Source of the DNA: CAVSJR01 sp963728285
GTDB taxonomy: Bacteria; Actinomycetota; UBA4738; HRBIN12
Length of the DNA stretch: 64,000 nucleotides
Assembly: GCA_963728285.1 (NCBI GenBank)
Contig: CAVSJR010000005.1
Coordinates: 124,001-188,000, forward strand
Direction: 5' to 3'
Both the position numbers and the translations under genes were made by a program. Below, one piece after another: positions 49,357-59,282 of the stretch. The notes under the pieces were generated by a model, which did not search any database, had not been told where the DNA came from, and saw nothing but the letters and a program-made list of their open reading frames with translations. Every line of letters starts with the position of its first letter. The first letter of the stretch is position 1.

Positions 49357-50902
49357 GTGACGCCGGAGCGTCCCCGCCCCGTCCTCGTCGTGGACCTCGG
49401 GGCGCAGTACGCACAGCTCATCGCGCGGCGGGTGCGCGAGTGCCACGTCTACTCCGAGATCGTCGCCCACGACGCCCCGATCGCCGAGATCCGCGCGAGG
49501 CGTCCGGCCGGCATCATCCTCTCGGGCGGCCCCGCATCGGTCTACGAGCAGGGAGCCCCTCGCGTCGATCCCGAGCTGTTCCGACCTGGGCGTCCCGGTG
49601 CTCGGCATCTGCTACGGCCACCAGTTCATGGCGCAGGCGCTCGGCGGCGAGGTCGCGGCGACCGGACGGCGCGAGTACGGCGGGACGACGCTGGCGGTCG
49701 ATTCGCCGGGCCTGCTGCTGCGCGATCTCGCGGCCGAGGAGCCGGTCTGGATGAGTCACGGCGACGCCGTCGTTCGCGCGCCCGACGGCTTTCACGCCAC
49801 CTCGCACACCGACTCCACCCCCATCGCGTCGATGGAGGATCCCGATCGGGGTCTGTACGCCGTGCAATTTCATCCCGAGGTCGTGCACACGCCGAAGGGG
49901 CCGGCGATCTTCAAGCGCTTCCTCTACGACGCATGCGAGCTGCTGCCCGACTGGACGCCGGCAAACGTCATCGAGCGCAGCGTCGAGGCGATCCGAGCTC
50001 GGATCGGCGACGCCGACGCGGTCTGCGCGCTCTCCGGCGGCGTCGACTCGGCCGTCGCGGCGCTGCTCGTGTACAAGGCGATCGGAAAGCGACTCACGTG
50101 CGTGTTCGTCGATCACGGGCTGAATCGCGAGGGAGAGCCCGACCAGGTCGAGGACACCTTCGCGCGGCATTTCGACGTTCCGCTCGTTCACGTGAAGGCG
50201 GCGGACCGATTCCTGGAGGTGCTCGCGGGCGTCACCGATCCGGAGCGAAAGCGCAAGGTCATCGGGCGTGAGTTCATCCGCGTCTTCGAGGAGGTGGCTC
50301 GAGAGCACGCCGACGCCCGATTCCTCGTGCAGGGGACCCTCTATCCGGACGTCATCGAGAGCGGATCCCGGACGGCCGCGAACATCAAGAGCCACCACAA
50401 CGTCGGAGGGTTGCCGGAGGGGATGCGCTTCGAGCTCGTCGAGCCCCTGCGGGAGCTGTTCAAGGACGAGGTACGGAGCGTCGGCGCGGAGCTCGGGCTC
50501 CCCGAGGAGATCGTCCACCGCCAGCCGTTCCCCGGGCCCGGACTGGCGGTGCGCATCGTCGGAGAGGTCAACGCGGCGCGGCTGGCGACGGTTCGCGCCG
50601 CCGATCGCATCGTCGCCGAGGAGATCCGTCGCGCCGGCCTGGAGCGCGAGACCTGGCAGGCGTTCGCCGTGCTGCTGGCGGACGTGCGGAGCGTCGGCGT
50701 GATGGGCGACGGGCGGACCTATCACCATCCGGTCATCATCCGGGTGGTGACGAGCGAGGACGCCATGACGGCCGACTGGGCGCGGCTGCCCCACTCGGTG
50801 CTCGACCGAATCGCGTCGCGCATCATCGCCGAGGTGCCCGACGTGAACCGGGTCGCCTACGACATCACGAGCAAGCCGCCCGGCACGATCGAGTGGGAGT
50901 AG
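49357..50902 (+). CDS. guaA: GMP synthase (glutamine-hydrolysing), one frameshift
   Basis: Aminates XMP to GMP. Class I amidotransferase domain: VLVVDLGAQYAQLIARRVRE, GIILSGGPASVYEQGAP, nucleophile Cys in VLGICYGHQFMAQALGG, catalytic His-x-Glu in VQFHPEVVHTPKG. ATP-pyrophosphatase domain: P-loop ALSGGVDSAVAALLVYKAIG, VFVDHGLNRE, GTLYPDVIESG, SHHNVGGLPEGM. Dimerisation domain ends ITSKPPGTIEWE. One frame change near 49,585 (DPELFR then LGVPVLG). GTG start directly after guaB3. About 514 residues, normal. Confidence 0.95.
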
Positions 50903-51078
50903 CTATCCCGTGCAATCCGCGACGGTCGCGAAGGGCGCCTCGCTCATGCCCTGCGCGCCCGTGGACCCCGCGTCGCCGACGATGCAGAAGTAGCGGCCCC
51001 TGAGGCAGGTGCGACGGCCGCGTTTGCCTGCTCGGATCGGGCCGGACTATGGTCCCGCCAGGACGAGAGGGGGGCGAC

Positions 51079-53008
51079 ATGCGGCGATACCTCGTCGGCA
51101 TGGCACTCCTGGCCATCCTGGTGACCTCGGCGTTCCTGCCCGCAGCGGCGAGCGACTCGGCTCGGTCACGAGTGTCCGACCAAGGATTCCTCCAGCGGAT
51201 CGAGGCTGTGCGAGATCCAGCTCGATCGGCTGATCCGGCGTCCGACCCAGCGGGGCGGGCGGCGCCGGCGAGCGTGAACTCGTTCGAGGTGCTCGGCCAC
51301 GAGCGCCTCTTGAAGGACGAGGCGCACGGCGACGTCTTCTTCTACGACCACGGGGGGACGGCAGGGAAGTACGCCTACGTCGGCTCGTGGCAGGCGTTCT
51401 GCGCCGGCACCGGCGTCAATGTCATCAACGTGAACGAGCCGACCGATCCGCGCCTCGTTGGGGTCGTCGGCTCCCATCACGGTGAGTCGCACCATGACGT
51501 GGTCGTGCGGCGGATCGGCGACCGAGACGTGATGGCCGTGGGGGTGGAGCGGTGCGGCAGGGACGGGCGAAGCGGCGTCGAGTTCTTCGACGTGACCAAC
51601 CCGAAGCGGGCCGTCTGGCTGAGCTTCGTCCGGACCCCGCAGCGCGGGGTGAACGAGCTCGACCTGGTCGTCCAGCCGGGCGGCCGGGCACTGGCGCTGC
51701 TGGCCGTCCCCGAGCTGGAATTCCACGATACGTACCTCGGCGCGGATCGCGGCGGCGAGTTCCGGATCGTGGATATAACCCATCCGAGGAGGCCCAAGGA
51801 GGTGGCGGACTGGGGCTTGATCGCCGACGCGTCCATTCCGATTCCCTCCGGGACGAGGCCGTTCTCGAGCACGTTCCAGGGGCTGGGCAATTTCGCCGAG
51901 GTCTTCGCCCATAGCGTGCGAGCGGCCGATCACGGAATGACGGCCTACGTGTCGTGGTGGGATGCCGGGGTCCTGAAGATGGACATCAGCGACCCGGCGA
52001 ACCCGAAGCTCGTCGGGAGGACCGTCTTTCCCGTGGACGCGGAAGGCGAAGGACACTCCGTGACGACGTACGAGGTCGGCGGCGATCGATACATCCTCCA
52101 AACGACGAGGACGTCGACCTCACGCCGATCCCGACATTCGAATCCAGCGCGACCGGCGACAAGGTCTTCGCCGGCATCGAGGAGCCGTGGGCTCCCACGC
52201 ACCTGTACGAGGTCGGTCCAGGCAGCGGGAGGTGTTCGACGCCGGCGACGGGTGCGCGGCGCGAGACTTCGACGGCGCGGCGGGAACGATCGCGCTGGCG
52301 GACAGCGTCGACCCCTTCTACGTGGGGATCATCGACGGCTGGGGACCGGTACCGTGCACGGTCGGCCGCCAGGTCGTGCTGGCCGCCCGAGCCGGCGCAG
52401 CGGCCTTCGTGTCGAACCTCGTCAGCCCCGACAACGGCTACCCCTACTTCCGGGGCAATTTCGACCTGGTGGCGAGCGAGGCGGAGGGGATGCCCATCAT
52501 TCAGATCTCCGACATCGACGAGGAGGCCCTGGCCATCCGGCGGCGGCTGGCTCAGGGAGCGACCGTGACGGCGAGGCTCACGCCGGGCACGCCCTCGTGG
52601 GGATTCTTGCGCGTGTTCAGCGAGGCAACGGGAAGCGACGCGGACGGCGACGGCGTCGTCGAGTACGACCAAGTCGGGTCGTTCGACGACCTTCCCTACG
52701 TCACCGGCACCCTCGATGCCCCGCTCGGCCAGTGGTCGATCCACAACACCGAGGTGCTCGGGGACCGTGGCTACTCGTCCTGGTACAGCCATGGCATCGT
52801 CGCCCTCGACCTCACCGATCCGGCGAACCCGGTGCGCGTGGGGCAGTTCGTGCCGCACGCGGGCCGGCGCTTCAAGAGCGTGCTCGGACCTCCGTTCCCG
52901 TATGTGTGGGGCGTCGCGGTCGACCCGGAGACCGGCATCGTCTACGCGAGCGACATCAGGAGTGGATTGTGGATCGTGAAGCCGACGGGGGCCGCAGCGG
53001 CGTCGTGA
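51079..53008 (+). CDS. Secreted LVIVD-repeat protein with inserted PA domain, two frameshifts
   Basis: About 640 residues. Signal peptide MRRYLVGMALLAILVTSAFL then PAAAS. Propeller-like LVIVD repeats: GVNVINVNEPTDPRLVGVVG, GVEFFDVTNPKRAVWLSFVR, FRIVDITHPRRPKEVADWGL, VLKMDISDPANPKLVGRTVF, GIVALDLTDPANPVRVGQFV. Between the fourth and fifth is a protease-associated-type insertion: VVLAARAGAAAFVSNLVSPD, MPIIQISDIDEEALAIRRRL. Frame changes near 52,105 and 52,225. Extracellular; role unknown. GAGAGGGGG upstream of the ATG. Confidence 0.82.
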
Positions 53009-53026
53009 GCGCGGGTCCGAGCCCGC

Positions 53027-53788
53027 CTACGCCCCCGTTCGCGACGCCTCGACGATGAGGCGCTGCGCCGAGGAGAACTCCGGGTGGCACGTCGTGAGGA
53101 CGAGCGTCGGTCGGGGCGTCTGCTCCAGGACGTAGCCGGAGCCGGCGGAGGGCGTCGTGAACACGCGGGTCACGCGGTAGCGGAAGGTTCCGAACCTCGT
53201 CCGGAGCTCGATCCCATCGCCGGGACGCAGCTCGTCCAGATTCTGGAACGGATGCAGATAGGTCGTTCGATGGCCGGCGATGCCGACGCGTCCCTCGTCC
53301 TCCCACGGCATCGCCGTGTCGACGTAGTGGCCGGGCCCTTCCTTGAGCGCCTCCGTGTCCGTGCCCTGAACGACCACGAAGTCGATGTCGATCGCCGGGA
53401 TGAGGATCTCGGCGACCGCGTCCCCTGAGAGGACCGGGCGGTCCGCGTCGCCGGCGTCGGGGCGCTCGGTCCCGATCTGGCGCTCGAACCCGCTGCGGAG
53501 CGTCTCCTGCGCGCGAGCCGTCTCGAGCCCGGTGCCCCAGAGCACCCAGGTGAGGTAGCCGGCGATCCCCGAGGCGAGCACCAGACACGTGATCCCGATC
53601 CAGCGCAGGACGACGCCGGAGCGGGAAGGCGGATGGGCGAGTGCGCTCGCCTGGTCGCCTCGCTCGTTCGGGGTCGTGCGTGCATTCGCGGTCAGTGGTC
53701 GGATTCCCTCGCTCGTCCGGCGCCTCGAGCGTACGCGGCGCCCGGTCCAGCGCCCAGCCGACCCATGGGGAGGGAGATCACGGCCCAC
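53027..53788 (-). CDS. Class E sortase
   Basis: Transpeptidase anchoring secreted proteins to peptidoglycan. One N-terminal membrane helix (WIGITCLVLASGIAGYLTWV), then AVAEILIPAIDIDFVVVQGT, catalytic His in GRVGIAGHRTTYLHPF, Cys in TLVLTTCHPEFSSAQRLIVE with the Arg seven residues on. The TLTTC-like motif marks class E, typical of high-G+C actinobacteria. Start uncertain: 53788 gives 253 residues with a long Arg-rich leader, a later start is likely. No LPXTG/LAXTG substrate is apparent among the secreted proteins here. Confidence 0.88.
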   Translation of the reverse strand: MGRDLPPHGSAGRWTGRRVRSRRRTSEGIRPLTANARTTPNERGDQASALAHPPSRSGVVLRWIGITCLVLASGIAGYLTWVLWGTGLETARAQETLRSGFERQIGTERPDAGDADRPVLSGDAVAEILIPAIDIDFVVVQGTDTEALKEGPGHYVDTAMPWEDEGRVGIAGHRTTYLHPFQNLDELRPGDGIELRTRFGTFRYRVTRVFTTPSAGSGYVLEQTPRPTLVLTTCHPEFSSAQRLIVEASRTGA

Positions 53789-53823
53789 ACAGGCTGCGGG
53801 CGCTTCACGTGGGAGGCGGCGCC

Positions 53824-53829
53824 TACAAT
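53824..53829 (+). promoter_or_regulatory. Putative -10 of a leaderless pcrA transcript
   Basis: TACAAT lies six bases before the helicase GTG, a near-consensus -10; no ribosome site is present. Confidence 0.55.
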
Positions 53830-53835
53830 CTGCGC

Positions 53836-56100
53836 GTGACCCCCGATCAGCAGCTGTCCGAGAACCCGCTCCTCGAGGGGCTGAATCCCGTTCAGGCCGA
53901 GGCCGTGCTCCACACCGAGGGCCCGGTGCTCATCGTGGCGGGCGCCGGATCGGGCAAGACGCGCGCGCTCACCCACCGCATCGCCCACCTCATCCGGGAC
54001 GAGGGCGCCTCGCCGTTCGAGATCCTCGCCATCACCTTCACGAACAAGGCCGCCCGCGAGATGGTCGACCGGGTCGAGGGCCTCCTCGGATCCCGGGTGG
54101 CGAAGGGCATGTGGATCCTGACGTTCCACTCATCGGCGGCGAGGATCCTCAGGCGCGAGCACGCCCGGCTCGGCCTGCCCTCGAGCTTCACGATCTACGA
54201 CGACGGCGACACCGAGCGGCTGATCGCGGGGGTCCTGAGGGACCGCAACATCGACCCGAAGCGCTTCCCGGCCCGCGCCATGGCGGCCGCAATCGGGCGG
54301 GCGAAGGACAACGTGATCGACGCCGAGGCCTACTCGAGCCGGGCGACGAACTTCTACGAGGAGACGGTGGCCCAGGTCTACGGCGAGTACGAGCGCCGCA
54401 AACGGGCGGCCGGGGCGCTCGACTTCGACGATCTGATCACGGAGTGCGTGCGGCTCTTCCGCGATCATGCCGAGGTCCTCGAGCACTACCAGGAGCGCTT
54501 CCGCTACATCCTCGTCGACGAGTACCAGGACACCAACCGCGCCCAGTACGAGCTCGTGAACCTCCTCGCGGCGAAATACCGCAACGTCTGCGTCGTCGGC
54601 GATGCGGATCAGGGCGTGTACTCGTGGCGCGGGGCGACGATCCAGAACCTGCTCGACTTCGAGCGCGACTATCCCGATGCGGCCGTGTTCCTGATGGAAC
54701 AGAACTACCGCTCGACCCAGAACATCCTGGCGGTGGCCAACGCGCTCATCGAGCACAACGTGCAGCGAAAGCCCAAGAGCCTGTGGACCGAGGACGCCGG
54801 AGGCGAGCTGAGCGTCCGCTATCGCGCCGACAACGAGCACGAGGAGGCGCTGTTCGTCGCGGAGGAGATCGAGCGGCTCTGTTCCGAGGAGGGCCACCGC
54901 TATCGTGACATCGCGGTCTTCTACCGCATCAACGCGCAGTCCCGTGTCCTCGAGGACGTGTTCATGCGCGTCGGCATCCCGTATCGGGTCGTCGGGGGCG
55001 TTCGCTTCTATCAGCGTCGAGAGGTCAAGGACGTGCTGGCCTACCTTCGGCTGCTGGTGAATCCGCAGGACGTGATCTCGGCCCGGCGCGTCGTCAACAC
55101 GCCCAAGCGCGGCATCGGCGATGCGACGGTGGCCGCGATCGAGGCGTTCGCCGCGGAGGAGGACATCACGTTCCTGGAGGCCGGTCGGCGCGCGGACGAG
55201 ATCTCGCTGCTGGCGGCGCGGGCCCGCGGGGCGGTCTCCGGCTTCGTGCGAATCATGGACGAGCTGCGCGAGCGGTTCGAGGACGGTGCGAGGCCCTCGG
55301 CGATGGTGGACGCCGCGGTGCGGACGTCGGGGTACCTGGCCGAGCTCGAGGCGGACCGCACGGTGGAGGCGGAGGGGCGAATCGAGAACCTCCGGGAGCT
55401 CGTCGGCGTCGCGGCCGAGTTCGAATCCAGGGATCCCGAGGCCCGCCTGGCCGACTTCCTCGAGCAGGTCTCCCTGGTGGGCGAGCAGGACGAATACGAC
55501 GACGAGGCATCCACGGTCACCCTCATGACGCTTCACAACGCCAAGGGATTGGAGTTCCCGGTGGTGTTCGTGATCGGGCTCGAGGACGGCGTGTTCCCGC
55601 ACTACCGGTCGATGGGGGACTCCGCGCAGCTGGAGGAGGAGCGCCGGCTCGCCTACGTGGGCGTGACGCGGGCCCGCGAGCGCCTCTACCTGTGTCATGC
55701 GTGGAGCCGCACGCTGTTCGGCAACACGTCGTACAACCCACCGAGCCGGTTTCTGGGGGAGATCCCGGAGGACCTGCTTCATGCGATCGAGGCCGAATCG
55801 CCGCACGCGCGCTCACGGACGTGGTCGGGCCGCGGAGACGCCGACGGCGGCCGGATCATCGGTGGACGGCCTGCCGGCGGGGAGGGCGGGCCGGCGGAGG
55901 GGAACCGGCCGGCGGCCGCAGTGCAACGGCACGAGCCGGCGCCGGTGAACCCGGGCGACACCGTCGTCCACGAGCGCTGGGGAGAGGGCGTGGTCCTCTC
56001 GATCGCGGGCGTGGGCACCGATGCCCAGGCGACCGTCCGCTTCGAGGACGTGGGCGAGAAGCGCCTCCTGCTCGCCTACGCCCCCTTACGGAGGATCTGA
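53836..56100 (+). CDS. pcrA: ATP-dependent DNA helicase PcrA/UvrD
   Basis: Superfamily 1A 3'-5' helicase for repair and plasmid replication. 754 residues. Q-motif LEGLNPVQAEAV; Walker A LIVAGAGSGKTRALTHRIAH near residue 35; ITFTNKAAREM; motif II ILVDEYQDTNRAQY; VVGDADQGVYSWRGA; LEQNYRST-like MEQNYRSTQNI; motif V VTLMTLHNAKGLEFPVVFVI; motif VI EERRLAYVGVTRARERLYL. The C-terminal NPGDTVVHERWGEGVVLSIA is the Tudor-like RNA-polymerase-binding domain of PcrA. Start GTG set by the -10 and the conserved N-terminus. Intact. Confidence 0.96.
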   Translation: MTPDQQLSENPLLEGLNPVQAEAVLHTEGPVLIVAGAGSGKTRALTHRIAHLIRDEGASPFEILAITFTNKAAREMVDRVEGLLGSRVAKGMWILTFHSSAARILRREHARLGLPSSFTIYDDGDTERLIAGVLRDRNIDPKRFPARAMAAAIGRAKDNVIDAEAYSSRATNFYEETVAQVYGEYERRKRAAGALDFDDLITECVRLFRDHAEVLEHYQERFRYILVDEYQDTNRAQYELVNLLAAKYRNVCVVGDADQGVYSWRGATIQNLLDFERDYPDAAVFLMEQNYRSTQNILAVANALIEHNVQRKPKSLWTEDAGGELSVRYRADNEHEEALFVAEEIERLCSEEGHRYRDIAVFYRINAQSRVLEDVFMRVGIPYRVVGGVRFYQRREVKDVLAYLRLLVNPQDVISARRVVNTPKRGIGDATVAAIEAFAAEEDITFLEAGRRADEISLLAARARGAVSGFVRIMDELRERFEDGARPSAMVDAAVRTSGYLAELEADRTVEAEGRIENLRELVGVAAEFESRDPEARLADFLEQVSLVGEQDEYDDEASTVTLMTLHNAKGLEFPVVFVIGLEDGVFPHYRSMGDSAQLEEERRLAYVGVTRARERLYLCHAWSRTLFGNTSYNPPSRFLGEIPEDLLHAIEAESPHARSRTWSGRGDADGGRIIGGRPAGGEGGPAEGNRPAAAVQRHEPAPVNPGDTVVHERWGEGVVLSIAGVGTDAQATVRFEDVGEKRLLLAYAPLRRI

Positions 56101-56198
56101 ATCCGGATCGCTCGATCCTCGATGAGTTTCGCCGGGGCAGCCGGTCGGTACGAGTGACCGTGCCAGTGACCGTGGAGGTATCGAGAAGGGAGAGCGCG

Positions 56199-56606
56199 AT
56201 GTCGAGGAACACGTTCATCAACCTGCCCGTGAAGGACCTGGCGAGGACGACCCGATTCTTCAACCAGGTGGGCTTCTCGTTCAATCAACAGTTCACGAAC
56301 GAGGACGCCACGTGCATGATCATCAGCGACGAGACCTACGCCATGCTGGTGGTGGAGCCGTTCTTCAAGGGATTCACGCAGCAGGACATCACCGACACGT
56401 CGACGAGCCGAGAGGTGATCGTGGGCCTGTCGGCCGAGAGCAAGCAGGAGGTCGACGAGCGAGTCGACAAGGCGCTCGCGGCCGGCGGGCAGAGCCTGGG
56501 CGACGCGCAGGACGACGGGGTCATGTACATGCGGGGCTTCCGCGACCCCGACGGCCATCAGTGGTCGTTCATCCACATGGACATGTCGGCGATCCCGCAG
56601 TCGTAG
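56199..56606 (+). CDS. VOC (glyoxalase/bleomycin-resistance fold) family protein
   Basis: 135 residues, single VOC domain: FINLPVKDLARTTRFFNQVG, ATCMIISDETYAMLVVEPFF, GVMYMRGFRDPDGHQWSFIH. This matches the lactoylglutathione lyase-like proteins often annotated as extradiol dioxygenase relatives; the metal ligands are incomplete, so catalysis is not certain. GAGAAGGGAG precedes the ATG. Not obviously linked to its neighbours. Confidence 0.85.
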   Translation: MSRNTFINLPVKDLARTTRFFNQVGFSFNQQFTNEDATCMIISDETYAMLVVEPFFKGFTQQDITDTSTSREVIVGLSAESKQEVDERVDKALAAGGQSLGDAQDDGVMYMRGFRDPDGHQWSFIHMDMSAIPQS

Positions 56607-56609
56607 CCC

Positions 56610-56774
56610 TCACCGGAAGATCGCGAGGTAGCCGGCGACCAGGATGAGGATGCCGGCGAGGATCGGCGCGATCACCCAGGCGAACCCGAGCCTGCCCCGG
56701 TAGGGGCCGAGCGTGCCCACCTTGGTGGTGGGCTTCAAGCCCGGTGGGCGAAACCGGATGCGCCGTCTCCTCAC
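56610..56774 (-). CDS. Small single-helix membrane protein
   Basis: 54 residues from GTG 56774: a basic start (RRRRIRFRPPGLKPTTKVGT), then one hydrophobic helix FAWVIAPILAGILILVAGYL. TACGCT lies six bases before the GTG on this strand, giving a leaderless arrangement that fixes the start. Ends one base from nothing else but four bases from the VOC stop (convergent). Function unknown. Confidence 0.6.
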   Translation of the reverse strand: MRRRRIRFRPPGLKPTTKVGTLGPYRGRLGFAWVIAPILAGILILVAGYLAIFR

Positions 56775-56854
56775 GGCACCAGCGTAGAGCACGCACCCGT
56801 CAGCGACGCCGGCGAAATCGGGCGCCACTCGGGGTTCGCTACACTGCCTGCGCC

Positions 56855-57265
56855 GTGGCCCGCCGCTATCGAGTCATCGTCGCGAAGCCCGGCCTCGACG
56901 GGCACGATCGCGGGGCCAAGGTCGTCGCGCGCGCCCTTCGAGACGCCGGGTTCGAGGTCATCTACACGGGCCTGCATCAGACGCCGGAGCAGATCGTCGA
57001 GACGGCGATCCAGGAGGACGCCGACGCCGTCGGGCTGTCGAGCCATTCGGGCGCGCACATGACGCTGTTCCCGAGGGTCGTCCAGCAGCTCCGCGCGCGG
57101 GGCGCCGGGGACATCGTGGTCTTCGCGGGCGGCATCGTTCCCGCCGACGACATCGCCCAGCTTCAGGCCGGAGGGATCGAACGGATCTTCACGCCCGGGG
57201 CGTCGACGGGCGAGATCGTCGAGTGGCTCCGCGAGCGGCTCGGCGCCGAGGCCACGACCGGCTGA
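56855..57265 (+). CDS. Cobalamin-binding domain protein (methylmalonyl-CoA mutase C-terminal-like)
   Basis: 136 residues, a stand-alone B12-binding domain: YRVIVAKPGLDGHDRGAKVV holds the D-x-H-x2-G cobalamin motif near residue 15, followed by VIYTGLHQTPEQIVETAIQE, VGLSSHSGAHMTLFPRVVQQ and FAGGIVPADDIAQLQAGGIE. It is normally paired with a separate large mutase subunit, absent here. Stop overlaps the ATG of sucC. Methylmalonyl-CoA mutase yields succinyl-CoA, the substrate of SucCD, which makes the coupling sensible. TACACT nine bases before the GTG may be the -10. Confidence 0.88.
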   Translation: MARRYRVIVAKPGLDGHDRGAKVVARALRDAGFEVIYTGLHQTPEQIVETAIQEDADAVGLSSHSGAHMTLFPRVVQQLRARGAGDIVVFAGGIVPADDIAQLQAGGIERIFTPGASTGEIVEWLRERLGAEATTG

Positions 57266-58407
57266 TGGACCTCTACGAGCACCAGGGGAAGGATCTCTTC
57301 GCCTCGCACGGGATCCCCGTTCCCCGCGGCATCGTCGCGACGACGCCGGAGGAGGCGCGCGCGGCGACCGAGCGGCTCGGCGGCGCGTCGGTCGTGAAGG
57401 TCCAGGTCCAGATCGGCGGCCGAGGCAAGGGGGGCGGCGTCGTGCTCGTGAGGTCGCCCGACGAGGCGTCGCGGGAGGCCGAGCGGATGCTTCGCGACGG
57501 GTTCAAGGACATGCCCGTCACGCGCGTGCTCGTCGAGGAGCTGCTGCCCATCGCGACCGAGTTCTACGCGTCCATCCTGCTCGACCGCTCCTCGCGGGAC
57601 TACCTCGCGATGATGACCGCCGAGGGCGGGATCGACATCGAGGAGCTCGCGCGCACGCGGCCGGAGGAGCTGCGGCGCGTGCACATCGACCCGATGCTCG
57701 GCCTCCGCGGCTATCACGTCCGACGGCTCGTCGGATGCCTCCCGAGGGAGGCGCGGGCGGGCGCCGCGGATATCGTCGAGCGGCTCTGGGCCGTGGTGTC
57801 GGATGCCGACGCGACGCTCGTCGAGGTCAATCCGCTCGTGCTGCTCGAGGACGGACGCGTCGTGGCGCTCGACTCGAAGATCACCGTCGACGACAACGCG
57901 CTCGGCAGGCGGCCGGAGATCGAGGAGTTGAAGGCCGGATACCCGGTGGATCCCGTCGAGGCGCGCGCCAGGGAGGCCGGTCTGCAGTACGTGAAGCTCG
58001 AGGGAGAGGTCGGAATCATCGGCAACGGGGCCGGCCTCGTGATGTCGACCCTCGACGTCGTGCAGCTCGCCGGGGCTCGGGCGGCGAACTTCCTCGATGT
58101 GGGCGGCGGCGCCTCGGCCGACCTCATGGCCACCTCGCTGGAGGTCATCCTGTCCGACTCGAGCGTGCGATCGGTGCTGGTCAACATCTTCGGCGGCATC
58201 ACGCGGTGCGATCTCGTGGCCGCCGGCATCCTGGAGGCCCTGAACCGCATCGACGCGACCGTGCCGATCGTCGTTCGGCTCGACGGAACGAACGCCGAGG
58301 AGGGACGGCGGATGCTGGCGGAGGCCGACCACGCGAACATCGTGACGGCCGCCACGATGCTGGAGGCCGCCGAGCGTGCGGCCGAGCTCGCGCGCGTGGG
58401 GGCCTAG
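57265..58407 (+). CDS. sucC: Succinate--CoA ligase, beta subunit
   Basis: TCA-cycle ligase subunit binding succinate and nucleotide. 380 residues: MDLYEHQGKDLFASHGIPVP (family N-terminus), VVKVQVQIGGRGKGGGVVLV (ATP-grasp), ATLVEVNPLVLLEDGRVVAL, GLVMSTLDVVQLAGARAANF, LDVGGGASADLMATSLEVIL, VLVNIFGGITRCDLVAAGIL. Intact. ATG overlaps the previous stop and sucD follows two bases after. Confidence 0.96.
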   Translation: MDLYEHQGKDLFASHGIPVPRGIVATTPEEARAATERLGGASVVKVQVQIGGRGKGGGVVLVRSPDEASREAERMLRDGFKDMPVTRVLVEELLPIATEFYASILLDRSSRDYLAMMTAEGGIDIEELARTRPEELRRVHIDPMLGLRGYHVRRLVGCLPREARAGAADIVERLWAVVSDADATLVEVNPLVLLEDGRVVALDSKITVDDNALGRRPEIEELKAGYPVDPVEARAREAGLQYVKLEGEVGIIGNGAGLVMSTLDVVQLAGARAANFLDVGGGASADLMATSLEVILSDSSVRSVLVNIFGGITRCDLVAAGILEALNRIDATVPIVVRLDGTNAEEGRRMLAEADHANIVTAATMLEAAERAAELARVGA

Positions 58408-58409
58408 CC

Positions 58410-59282
58410 ATGTCGATCCTGATCGACGCGTCCACGAGGGTGGTCGTGCAGGGCATCACGGGCCGGGAGGGAACCTTCCATACGCTGCGCAACCGCGACT
58501 ACGGCACGAACGTCGTCGCCGGCGTCACGCCCGGCAAGGGCGGGGAGGACGTCGACGGGATCCCGGTGTTCGAGACCGTCGCCGACGCGGTGGCGGAGAC
58601 CGCCGCGAACACGTCCCTGATCTTCGTGCCGCCGCGGTTCGCGGCCGAGGCGATCAGGGAGGCCGCGGACGCCGGCGTGGGCCTCGTCGTCTGCATCACC
58701 GAGGGAATCCCCGTTCGCGACATGGCGGAGGTGGCGAGCCACCTGCGAGGCGGCGACGCCGTGCTCGTCGGCCCGAACTGCCCCGGCCTCATCTCGCCCG
58801 GACGGTCCAACGTCGGCATCATCCCCGGCGAGGTGTGCGCGCCGGGCCGCGTGGGGCTCGTCTCGCGCTCCGGGACGCTCGTGTATCAGATCGTGTACGA
58901 GCTCACGCAGCGTGGCATCGGACAGTCCACGTGCGTGGGGATGGGGGGCGACCCCGTGCACGGCCTGGACCACATCGGCTCGATCCGGCGGTTCGAGCAG
59001 GATCCCGAGACCGACCTGGTCGTGATGGTGGGGGAGATCGGCGGGGACGCCGAGGAGCGTGCGGCCGCCTTCATCGCCGAGCACGTGCACAAGCCGGTCG
59101 TCGCCTACATCGCCGGGTTCACCGCGCCGCCCGGCAAGCGGATGGGACATGCCGGCGCCATCGTCACGGGCTCGAGCGGGACGGCGCAGGCCAAGGCCGA
59201 GGCGCTGGAGGCCGCCGGAGTGCGAGTCGGGCGCACGCCGACCGAGGTCGCGCAGCTCGTCGCCGACGCCCTCGGGGCGTGA
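58410..59282 (+). CDS. sucD: Succinate--CoA ligase, alpha subunit
   Basis: CoA-binding and phosphohistidine subunit. 290 residues: VVVQGITGREGTFHTLRNRD, VAGVTPGKGG, FVPPRFAAEAI, ITEGIPVRDM, LVGPNCPGLISPG, VGLVSRSGTLVYQIVYELTQ, and the phosphorylated His in GKRMGHAGAIVTGSSGTAQA near residue 245. Intact. Stop overlaps the GTG of the next gene. Confidence 0.96.
   Translation: MSILIDASTRVVVQGITGREGTFHTLRNRDYGTNVVAGVTPGKGGEDVDGIPVFETVADAVAETAANTSLIFVPPRFAAEAIREAADAGVGLVVCITEGIPVRDMAEVASHLRGGDAVLVGPNCPGLISPGRSNVGIIPGEVCAPGRVGLVSRSGTLVYQIVYELTQRGIGQSTCVGMGGDPVHGLDHIGSIRRFEQDPETDLVVMVGEIGGDAEERAAAFIAEHVHKPVVAYIAGFTAPPGKRMGHAGAIVTGSSGTAQAKAEALEAAGVRVGRTPTEVAQLVADALGA

Noticed and set aside
50901..51010. 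Short minus-strand peptide with GRYFCIVGDAGSTGAQGMSE and a TAG stop
   Set aside because: It looks peptide-like but has no upstream start or ribosome site in frame and no family match I recognise; could be a remnant, not supported as a gene.
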